Assembly (NCBI GenBank): GCA_023053575.1
Contig: JAKZAP010000003.1
Span: forward strand, 2,704,561 to 2,768,560
Length of the DNA stretch: 64,000 nucleotides
From: Branchinecta lynchi
Taxonomy: Eukaryota; Arthropoda; Branchiopoda; Anostraca; Branchinectidae
Direction: 5' to 3'
The notes under the pieces are model-generated. The model was not told the DNA's origin. It saw only the letters and a list, made by a program, of their open reading frames with translations, and made no database searches. A program made the position numbers and the translations under genes. This document shows positions 29,857 through 39,574 of this stretch, in pieces; position 1 is the first letter of the stretch; each line of letters begins with the position of its first letter.

Positions 29857-30431
29857 GATTTTTATTAAATAAAATCAGCCGCTAATAAATGGAGTCCATG
29901 AGAGAAGTCTTGAATACAATCAGAATGAATAAATACAATGAGACAATCAGGAAAGAAGAACTAGTTCTAGGACTGAAATATACTATCGTTAAAATGAGAA
30001 TTGCTAAGACAAAATATGGTGATAAGTTGGTTGTCGTCATTAATCATAATGACAAACCATGTGATTTGTTTATAACACAGAAATATAATGCCATTGCTAA
30101 CGAATTACTTTTAAAGAAAAATCTAGTTTTGCAACCGATTGTACGCGAAAACAAGAACAAAGAAACATATGTGGATTTAGAACTGTTTACTCAGTAATAT
30201 TTGAAAAAAAAAAAATGTAAAAAAAAAAGTAGTGTATATTGTAGTATTTTATATGTAGTAAAGGGTAATATTTCTCATTTCTTGTATCCTTTATTTTGGA
30301 AGTAAGAAAATAAAAATGTTCTTAAAAAGGGGGATAATTTGGTAAAAAGGATGTTAAAATTTAAGAAATAGATGTTAAAATGGGGTTTTGAAATTGGGGG
30401 GAGGGTGGAGTGGGAGCCGGTTTATATAACT
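29857..30431. repeat. Right terminal inverted repeat of the Polinton
   Basis: About 575 bp, the inverse of 17282-17862. Similarity begins at GGATTTTTATTAAATAAAAT, just after the capsid gene, and ends ...CCGGTTTATATAACT at 30431. The outer part is almost identical to the left TIR, which points to recent insertion or homogenisation during replication. Confidence 0.93.
29889..30197 (+). CDS. TIR-embedded 102-aa protein, second copy
   Basis: Second copy of the gene at 17517-17825, again reading outward toward the element end. It is identical from about residue 55 onward and differs at a few residues before that (ESMR, N21, R25, N54 here). The start is in GCTAATAAATGG and the stop in CAGTAA. Both copies are intact, so either it is the most recently selected gene of the element or it is protected by conversion between the TIRs. 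An OB-like fold is possible; no family is recognised. Confidence 0.75.
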   Translation: MESMREVLNTIRMNKYNETIRKEELVLGLKYTIVKMRIAKTKYGDKLVVVINHNDKPCDLFITQKYNAIANELLLKKNLVLQPIVRENKNKETYVDLELFTQ

Positions 30432-31602
30432 TCTGATAGCTTGTCACAGTCAGATTACCACTGAAAATACAGCTTGTCAACTGAGACAACATCCTACTAT
30501 CTCTTGCTTTCCAAAAGCTAGTCATTCAGTATTGTAAAAATGACAGAATACCTTACTCTCAAAGACAACCAGCCTTTGCCCTGGTTAATACCTTGACACC
30601 ATCAGATTTCCACTGAAAATACAGCTTGTCGACTGAAACAACATCCTACTATTCCTTGCTTTCCGAAGGATAGTTATTCAGCGTTAATCACTGTCTCTGT
30701 TCTGGAAATATCTTGTTTCTTAAAAGCCAACACGTGCAGTTTTTTATTGTTTACTTTTTGCTTCCACGACCCCTAGAGTTCTCAATTTAAAACACCTCTA
30801 GTAGGTTTTCATGACCGCTAGATGGCATCCGAATTGCCCAAAAAGTATTATTGGTAAAACTGAAGTGCCTGGGTCCCAACAGTTGTCATTTTAGTAGGTC
30901 TACAGTAGGCTTGGGTTGTTACTGTTGTAAAATAAAATTCTCTACCCCATTAGCGAAAAAGTACAACAAAAGAAGAATAAAACCTACCAATACAAATTTT
31001 CTGTTCGAAAAAGTTATATCAGTTAACATACCTTTTAAATCTTGGCTGAATTTTAAAGGTTCAGAAACAATGTTCATTTAATTCTGACTTGAGTTTCGAA
31101 GGTAAACCAGATAAAACTATAAATATAAAGATATGAAGACCCTTCGTAACACACGGTAGTAAGGTAAGTTCTTGCCGTATCCCCCATCTCGGTTCATATC
31201 GGTATAAAAACCTCTACGGTCTACGGCCTTCGGCTCCAACAGGTTATTTTCAATGGCCGTCTCATTGTTATTTTCCGATATCAACCTCGATGTCTGAAGT
31301 TAACCTTTAATACAGTATTTTTAAGTGAAAGTCACTCAGTACTTTATGGGACTGACTTTTAACGTGTCTACACAAGTGTTGATTATGAGATAAGGGGGAC
31401 TAACAGAAACTAGTCCGCTTGGGGCGCTGAGCTGGAATTAGGTTAATTGCGTGTAACTATGGCACATCGAAGCCTTCACCTGTGGCGACATCCCCCACAT
31501 TTTCTTCAAAGGACCTCTTGCTTATTCTGCGCTTTTGGTAATCCGTAGCTTCCTTCTGGAATTGTAAGCTTCTGAAATCCCCGAATTTTGCCATTGCTTC
31601 CC
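30432..31602. other. Gene-free right flank of the Polinton with two repeats
   Basis: Bases 30440-30690 hold a diverged tandem duplication: ACTGAAAATACAGCTTGTC followed by CAACATCCTACTAT occurs at 30460 and 30616. Bases 30865-31310 are the second copy of the dispersed repeat at 110-380. Bases 31385-31450 match the complement of 17085-17160. There is no gene. Confidence 0.55.
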
Positions 31603-32630
31603 TTTTTGGGATCCTAAAACGTAAGTGGAGGGATACCTACGACATCGCAAAAATGTCCGTCTGTCTGTGAACAAGATAACTCTGGAAGGGAATGAGATAT
31701 TTTGATGAAACTTGGTGTGAGGGTGTACTGGGTCAAGGGTAAGGTCAAGTTCGTAGATGGGCTATGTAGCTCTACATTTAGGGGCGGGGGAGGGGGTTAA
31801 AATTAAGAGACACACAAAATATTTTTAAACAGCTAATGTGATAGTCGATTATAGAGTAAGAAGACATGCTGAGCACGATAAAGAAAACCGTTTCCTCGCC
31901 GGACAAGTAGTTCGTCCGGAATCTGGCAAAAACCGGAAGAATGGTTAAAAGTAAAAGATTTATTTGAAGTTGACTAAATGGTAGATTTAGGGGTAAAAAG
32001 ACATGCTGAACACGATGGTCAAATTCATTTTTTCGCCGAAAAATTGGTTCGTCCGGAATCCGGTGAAAACCGGAAAGTTGGTTAAAAGTAAAAGTTTCGT
32101 TTGAAGTTGATTAAAGGTTCGGTTTAGGGGTAAAAAGACATGCTGAACACGACGGTGAAAATCATTTTCTCGCCGGACAACTAGTTCGTCCGGAACCCGC
32201 CCAAAACTGGAAAATTTGTTAAAAGTCAAAGTTGGGTTAGATGACAGATTGAGGGATAAGAAGAGAGGCTGAGGCTATATGACAAACATATTTTACCCGG
32301 GCATATAATTAATTGTAACCGGAATTTTCTTTTAAGTCAAACTTTTCTTCAAAGTTGATTAGATGTTCTTTATAGGGATAAGGAGATACGCTGGATTTGT
32401 TTCTGAATTTTCTTTTTTGCTGCACTTTCGGGCGAAACCGGAAACTTGGCAGAAGCAAAGCATGAAGTCTCGGTCAGTCTCGTCAAAACAGATATGGCCT
32501 ATAGAGGTATATCTGAATTTGGTTTTCTCTGATGATTAGCCTGGCAAAGACTGGATCTGGCGAAGACAAGAACCAATTGTCTGAATCAAATATTAGATTT
32601 TGGAATCCCATCGACACCTTTTGTCTTGTT
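31603..32630 (+). repeat. Family B element, copy 2
   Basis: Starts TTGGGATCCTAAAACGTAAG, contains several ~130-bp monomers (GAAGTTGATTA, GGGGTAAAAAGACATGCTGA, TCGTCCGGAATCCGG) and ends AATCCCATCGAC...TTTTGTCTTGTT. A second family B copy follows after only ~65 bases. Confidence 0.75.
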
Positions 32631-32696
32631 ACTTACGACTTTTTAGCGCTTTTTCGGTCGAGCCGAGTTTACAGTCAAGAGATACGTCAAAGTGCT

Positions 32697-33669
32697 GTTT
32701 TTGGGATCCCAAAACGTAAGTCGAGGGACACCTATGACATCGCGAAAGTTGTCCGTCCGTCCGTCCGTCTGTAAGCATGATATCTCGAAGGGAATGAGAT
32801 ACTTTAATGAAACTTTGTGTGGGGTTTCTTTGGGTCTAGAGTAAGGTTGAGTTCGTAGATCGGCTTTGTAGCCCAATATTTAGGGGTGGGGGTTTAAATT
32901 AAGGGGCAAGCAAAATATTTGTAAACAGCTAATGGAACAGTCAATTATGGAGTTAGAAGACATGCTGAACACGATGGTGAAAACCATTTTCTTGCTGGAC
33001 AAGTAGTTCGCCCAGAATCCGGCCAAAACTGGAAAGTCGGTTAAAAGTAAAAGTTTTATTTGATGTTGATTGGATGTTCGATGTAGGAGTAAGAAGACAT
33101 GATGGTGAAAACCATTTTCTCGCTGGCAAAGTAGTTTGGCCGGAATCTGGCCCAAACCGGAAAATTGTTAAAAGTAGTTGTTGTTGATTAGATATCCGAT
33201 TTAGGGGTAAGAAGAGAGGCTGAATCCGTGTATGACAATCATTTCTTACCCGGACTTATAGTTCGCCCGGAATCCGGCTGGAGCCGGAAAATTTGTTATA
33301 AGTTAAATTTTAATTTGAAGTTGATTAGATGTTCGATATCGGGGAAAGAAGATACGGTGAGTTCGTTTTTTAGCTATCTTTTCTTTTGCGGACAGGTAGT
33401 TCCGGAAGTCGGTCGAAACGGGGAAATTGGTAGAAGTAAGGCAGAAAGTTTTAGGCAAAACATATATGACTTATAGGGGTAAACACGAATCCATATCTGA
33501 ACTTGGCTTTCTCAGATGATTAGCTTTTTGGCATTAATCTGTTTCTGAAATTTAATAGTACAAAAGTTCAAAGAGTCTGGCGAAGACAACACCCAATAGT
33601 CTGGAACACCCAATAGTCTGGATCAAGGATTGAATTTTTGGGATCCCATCGAAACCTTTGATCTCGTTC
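32697..33669 (+). repeat. Family B element, copy 3
   Basis: Starts TTTTTGGGATCCCAAAACG and ends TTTTTGGGATCCCATCGAAA followed by CCTTTGATCTCGTT. Internal monomers carry GCCCGGAATCCGGC and AGAAGACATG. A CCGTCCGTCCGTC run lies near the start, as in other copies. Confidence 0.75.
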
Positions 33670-34514
33670 TTTTTGGAAGACATGGTAGGCCACCAGATCT
33701 TTCTTGTGTTTTTTAATTATTTTATGCTTCGTTTTCCCACTTCTTTTCACGGCGCATTCACTTTTCAAATATTTTGCGTCCAGCTGCCGCGTCGGAGAGC
33801 AGGAACGCTAGAAAGAGTCGACAAGCGCTACCAAGAAAATCGCTAATCTCACGTGGAAAGTGGTGTTTTTGAAAAACGATACCACTGAGTTATTATCATG
33901 AAAATATCATTTCTAGTAAGAGATGTGCTTTAAGATAGTCGTGCTCGGAGTGAACGTGAGTTTTCTTTTGTCTTATGCATAATTTTTGGTTTTACAGGGA
34001 TTAAAGACTGACTGACATGACTCCATATCACATGCAAGAAGTATTTCTTAATTCGAACTTGACTGGGGCCGTGCTGGTGGGTCGTTAATGAGAGAACTTG
34101 GAGTGGTGTTACGTTCTTCCAAATCCCGCTTTTATCCATTTACTTGAAGTGGTAAAATTCGTTTCATTCTACTCCTTCCCTTTACTTAGTTTCTATCTCG
34201 TCAATTTGCATCATTCTATACTCCAGAGAAGTTTTCGTTTGTTTTTCGCAAACGACCGCACCGAGTATTAAAAGATGCTACGAGTCTTTTTTTTTGTGGT
34301 TATGGTGGTTGGGGCGCTTTATTCAAGTTGGCTCCCCCTATATCTGAGACGGCACAACCTCTATTGTCCGTTTCTAACATCTTGGTTGGTTGCGAAATCC
34401 ACCCACACAAGTTTTCGTCCCTTTTATTTCTAACAAACATTCCTCTTTCCTTATTGGGGGTTTCCCAACTGAAGAACATCTTCTCGCCCAGCTATTTCCT
34501 CTTGCACAATGATC
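33670..34514. other. Gene-free stretch
   Basis: No supportable gene, RNA or repeat element is recognised; only short open frames occur. Confidence 0.4.
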
Positions 34515-34912
34515 AAATTATAGTAGTTGCGTTTTTGCTGATACCATGGTATCTGTTACCACGGTCTAAAGTCGTTTTTGCAGTTATCGTGGTATCTGAT
34601 ACCACGGCCAAAAGGTGTTTTTGCAGTTGTCATGGTATCTGGCCAGGTATCGTGGTATCAGATATTCAGATACTGCGGTCCGACCATGGTATCTCACTTT
34701 CATCAAATTTTGTCAAATTGGTGAGAAAGAAGTTTAGCACTTAGTGATGTAACCGGATATCAGTTTTTCTTTTGGGGTGACTGCGAAAATCGCTATTTCG
34801 GCAATAGTCGTTTTTGCAGACGATAACTGCTAAAACGACTAATTGCAGATCCAGTTACCGTGGTAACAGATACCATGGTACCAGCAAAAACGCAACTAGT
34901 CTAATTACAGAG
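34515..34912. mobile_element. MITE-like element rich in GGTATC palindromes
   Basis: Inverted ends: left TAGTTGCGTTTTTGCTG then ACCATGGTATCTGTTACCAC; right GTGGTAACAGATACCATGGT then CAGCAAAAACGCAACTA. The interior repeats CGTGGTATC/GATACCACGG words. AATTA precedes the left end and its complement follows the right. There is no coding capacity. Confidence 0.65.
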
Positions 34913-35435
34913 ACGTGTTTGTGGAAACGCTGATATTTAGAAACCACAAACCTGAAGAAATGGCGACAGCTAGAATGGTAGGTTGCAGCGAAACTTTTGC
35001 TTTCAACTTCTTTGAGAAAACTACTAGTTTTCTTGGAGTGCTAATTGAGTTTGCTAATTTTCTCGAGAGGGCCATATTAAGGATATTGCAAAGAACTAAC
35101 AACCCCTTGTGGAGACAGAAGACCAGTTACAGTCTTGTAGCCTATAAACTTAAGCCTTATAGACAGGGCGTCACGACTGGGGGAGGGAAGAGGGGACGCC
35201 CGCCCCAATGCTGTCGGCCAGTCGGTAAAAAATAACTGAGTCAGCGCGAAGCGCCGCGATTTTTTGTCGAAATAGTTGAGTTTTTATGAAAACAGTCGGT
35301 TTTCCTGAAAATTGGTCGAGTTTTCGTCAAAATAATCGGAAATGAGGATAATGAGGATAATAATAGGAAATGAACACTTCCCCGATTCAACTATCGTAGG
35401 GGGACTGGAGGGAGGGGAATCCAGAATGTTGAGAC

Positions 35436-36642
35436 ATGCATGATGCCCATAGAAAAGGCCAGAGTCTACATCTCTGTACTTTAGACCTATCTAAAGCATT
35501 TGACAGTGTTGTCCATGCCCAAGTTTGGTTTGCCCTTCATTCTCTTGGTGTGAATGCCTCTGGTATTCATTTTCTGCGCTATTGGTATTCCAATTGGTAT
35601 TCCAGTGACCCGGAAATGAATGTACACCATCATCAACTGCAAGCGACTCATCGGGATTCAACATCCTTATTGCTTGCAAGTGCAATTTAAGGTAATTTAA
35701 GGTAATTCTTTTTTGCGGTTGAAATCTGGTGAAAGTGTATTTGGTAACATCCCCGTGAAATGCGGTGTCCGTCAAGGTGGGGTTTTATCCCCGTATTTAT
35801 TTAATGCTTGCTTATTTAATGTTCTTTCACAAATTACGCACACTTGTTTCATCAGGATGACAGATGTATCATACATTGCTTATGCTGACGTACTTATGCT
35901 AATTAGCAGCACGAAAGGAGGTCTATCGCGAATGGTTTTTCACGTTGCGTCACTTTTTGGGAATACTGGTCCGCGGCTGAATGTCGATAAGTGCGAATAT
36001 CTGCATTTTAACGGTTCTCCTTCCCCTGATCCACTAGATTGCCAGGTATTTAAGATTCCCCATGTTGTTTCTCATAGATGGTTGGGTATTACAGTAACGA
36101 GTTCCTTTCCGTCTTTCCGTGCTACTACACTTATCGACATTAAGCGTAAGCTACAAATAGGGTACGCGAAGATTGTAGCAAATCGGGGAAAGTACAGAAG
36201 AACAGCTCTAGCAAAACTTTATGCTTCTTTTTGCGACCCGTCTGTGCTTTTCTCGGTTGGTCTGTTTGATATTTTTGATAAACGGGATCTATCCAGAATA
36301 AGGATAGATTATTTCCGTTACTGTAAGTTTCTTCTGTATCTGCCCCGGTCCCACAGTAATTCTAAGATTATTAAATCTTACGGAGCTACTGACATTTTGT
36401 AAAGGCTGCAAGATTTGCATTCTGATTTCCGTCAGAAGTCTTGTCTACGTCTGTTGCCGCCTCACCGACTGATTAGACTTTTTTCGTCTGATAACTGATG
36501 CGTACTGTCTGTTTTGGACGTTATTTTCTATGTTGTCTTTTGTTCTTTTCTTTTTATTTCAATTTATCTTTTCTACTCCACAATCTTATGTTGTAAAACA
36601 TTTTGTGGGTTATAAATACACTTACTTACTTACTTATAACTT
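35436..36642 (+). pseudogene. Non-LTR retrotransposon, reverse transcriptase remnant with 3' tail
   Basis: The first segment (35436-35690) has the RT motif LCTLDLSKAFDSVVHA. After a ~100-bp disruption, a second frame (35713-36402) has GVRQGGVLSPYLFN and the catalytic-loop region YIAYADVL, where the second aspartate of the usual YADD is replaced by valine. Thumb-region sequence (HRWLGITVTSSF) and a C-terminal domain follow. The sequence ends in a (TTAC)n microsatellite at 36619-36642, the expected LINE 3' tail. It is dead: a frame break plus loss of a catalytic residue. Confidence 0.85.
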
Positions 36643-37440
36643 CCGAAAGGGTGATTGGATCTGAATGAAACTTGATCCTAGATGCATCATTAATATAACC
36701 GGAACAGAAGCCCGTACTGTGACTACTGTGGAGGGAGTTAGAGGTGGGTCCCGGAATTCCGGTTTTCACGGGTTAAGGTACTTTCAGATGCACTAGGACG
36801 ATGAAACTTGGTAGGCGTTTTAGAGACCCGACGAGATAAACTTGATATTAGTCATTTCCCTGATCCGACAATCAGGGGGAGGGGAGAAGAGGGAAGGAAA
36901 ATTTGGAATCTTCCGGCAAGCATAGCTTTCGAACGGGGCATCGAACACAATTGAAACTTGACAGTTGGAAAGAGCTTGGGTCACAGATGTCTCATCGTGT
37001 CCGATAACACCGGGGTTATGGATTGGAGGGGGGCCGGAAATCTCGGGACAGGCTAAGAGTGGAGGGATCGGGATGAAGGTTTCTGAGAAGAACAAGGACG
37101 AGCTGTAAATACATTTTTTGATAGAAACAGACCGGATTGGTGCACTGTGGAGGGGGGGGGGAGAAGTTAAAGGGGGTTTCCCAGAATTCCGGTGGTCGCG
37201 AGTTAAGGTACTGGTAGATGTACTCGGACGAGGAAATTCGGCAGGTGTATTAGGGACCCGACAGATTGACTTGGAAGCAGCCATTTTCCCAATCCGTCCA
37301 TCTTGGGGGGAGTAGAGCTGGGATCTTGGAATTGGATTACTAGAGCATAATTTTTGAACGGTTGGTCGGGTCCGAAGGAAACTTTATAATTGACAAGAGG
37401 ACGTGTTTCTGATCTAACGATACACTCTTATAACCCCCAA
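36643..37440 (-). repeat. Family A repeats, inverted, diverged copy
   Basis: Landmarks GATGAAACTTGGTAGGCGTT, TTTCCCTGATCCGACAATCA, TGAATGAAACTTGA and TCACGGGTTAAGGTACTT mark two to three diverged monomers in minus orientation. The apparent 154-codon minus-strand frame is repeat sequence. Confidence 0.6.
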
Positions 37441-39574
37441 TGGCCCACGATCATTTGTACCTCAAGTGCATGCTCACAAATGAGTTTTTAGCCCCCTTAA
37501 AGGACACCTGAACAATGAAATCATACTTGAACACACCATGGAGAATGCATTTACAGACATGGCCACGGAGAGAATTCCTCTCCTGAGTGTGACGTTTTCA
37601 AAATAGGGACGTTTGTTTCTGGAGGTTTGCACATGCAGACTCCAAGACAAAAAGCGCAACTCATTCAAATCTTGTACAGCGCTGGCCGGATCGTATTAGA
37701 ATTTCTTCTAGATATACGTTTGAGCATAACTGGTTACAAAATATTCCAGAAAAAGGGTTGATTGGAGACATTTGTGCAAATGGAGCAAAAATTACAGCTT
37801 GGAAACACTATTTCATATTTGGATTGGGTTTTCTGCAGGCAATGTTAACGGAAGTCGTACAGATAGGGATGATACTTGATACTCTTCATTCAGGTGTCCT
37901 TTAAGGCAGAGCTGTTACGAGTCCAGCAGATCCGTGTAGCCTGCGTCCTGACCAAAAATCGTTTGAGACGACACGAGACCGACTCCGCGAAAAAACCGTC
38001 TTGAGACCGAGTTACGCCCCGAGTCCTAACACTAATTTTGTTGAGAGGTTCATTCTCTCTCAAGAGGACCCTTGCCAAGAAGGACCGAAATATAGCTCTG
38101 ATAAAATTCAGCTGACGTATCCGTTTTGCACTATCAAATATGATTTGCAGTTAGCTTGGGCTGAAGGAATATTTAAAATCATTGCCTACTTTTCTACAGG
38201 TTTAACTTCTCCGATGTCGCATCTTCAGCCCTGGAAAGGCAGGCCTTTGTTTAAATTCAAATTTTTCGCGTCTGGGTGAATTTTGGTTTGCCATGCAAGC
38301 AGCCCACGCTCTGAACGTTATTAAGAAAACTAGAAACTCCCTCAGATTTGTTCCGAATATTTCAGTATTCAAATATCAGAATGAAAAATAAGGTGCCGTT
38401 TCAGTGAAACTTTAAGGAGGCCTATTCTAGAGTTTCTGTAAGAATGGTCATTACGGAGACATTTCCGGTAAAAGCTGAAAAATTCCGGCAAAATTCTGAA
38501 GCTGCACCGGTTAAAGCACCTAAACAACGCATATTCTGGATCCCACGAAAAGGAGTTGGTTGCTCCAGACAGCCCCTATCAGGAAGGTATCGGGACGCCC
38601 CTGCAGAGACTTCCTACGGAAGTGTTTGTACAAGTATGCGACATATTTGCTACGGCAACAACATCTCCCGATCCTCGTGATACGGAGTTGCAAGCCCAGT
38701 GTCCGCGGTGCTGAAAGAAACGAGAGACATCGGAAGCAGCTTACTATTGTAAGCACCTTCGAAATGGTTTTCGTTGACCGTGTTTCTGTCCCTGTATGAG
38801 ATGCCCTTACTTGTATTTTTTTTCTCGTTTTGTTCTGTTTGTGTTTGTCAGAAGGTATTCGTTTCTTTTCCTTTTCTTTCCTTATTACTCTATCAGCGTT
38901 GTATTCTTACATTTATGATGGGCGATAAATATATACATACGTAGCCTACATATGAGAATGAGCCAGGCGAAATAAATCAGCCGAAGGATGTTTTGTCGAA
39001 GGCAATTTTTGTTGTAGAAGGGCAAACCATTATTTGGATCACAAAAAATCAGCGTACAGTTTAAAAGAGATATTTTCATCAAGGATAACGCTAAATATTT
39101 GAAAACAGATGATCTGAAAAGTTCGGCATCAGAGAGACGAGGTTTAACAGAAACCGAAACTGACCATACCAAGAGAAAAGCATGTATCAACATTTTTCCA
39201 CGTTTAAATATAGATAATTTGATCTAAAACAATAACACAGTCAGAATCAATTATAAGAGCTTAAGAACATTGAACAACTAAACCAAATCTGAATACCAAC
39301 AAAAAATCACAGTGTGTGTCTTGCTAAGAAAATGAGAAAGACGGATGTGATTTTTTAAATATATTAATGTAAAAGACTTTAAGTAGTATTCATTTAAAAA
39401 TAATACTCAACGGAAATGGAGAAAAAGAATAAATAGGAAGATGACTGGCACAGCACGGGTATTTTAGAAGTTCTTCCAGACAGAAGGTCCCATGTTCGGT
39501 TTTTGAAATCAATCAATCAAGTTTACTCCGAATAGCTAAAAGCTAGAAAAGGAATCCAAATTTACAAACCTCAC
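37441..39574. other. Gene-free stretch with small repeat debris
   Basis: No supportable gene. Bases 38067-38125 match 9583-9655. Bases 38955-39020 on the minus strand encode NILRLIYFAW, like the LINE at 55340, so a small LINE scrap is likely. A TCAATCAATCAA tail lies at 39509-39520. Confidence 0.4.

Larger units (their letters stand above)
17282..30431. mobile_element. Polinton/Maverick element (adintovirus-like)
   Basis: About 13.15 kb bounded by long terminal inverted repeats (start AGTTATATAAACCGG, end its complement). It encodes the diagnostic Polinton set: family B DNA polymerase, retroviral-type integrase, FtsK/HerA-type packaging ATPase, adenovirus-type protease, and major and penton-like capsid proteins. 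The sequence is A/T-rich relative to the flanks. Most genes carry a nonsense codon or frameshift, so this copy should not be functional as it stands. The 6-bp flanks (ATCAGT left, TCTGAT right) do not form a direct target duplication. The element class is certain; the exact outer boundary is good to a few bases. Confidence 0.96.

Noticed and set aside
34328..34744. 138-codon plus-strand gene
   Set aside because: Its second half is the GGTATC-palindrome MITE, and no domain or splice evidence is seen.
36820..37284. 154-codon minus-strand gene
   Set aside because: It is family A monomer sequence, with the proline-rich peptide coming from C-rich blocks.
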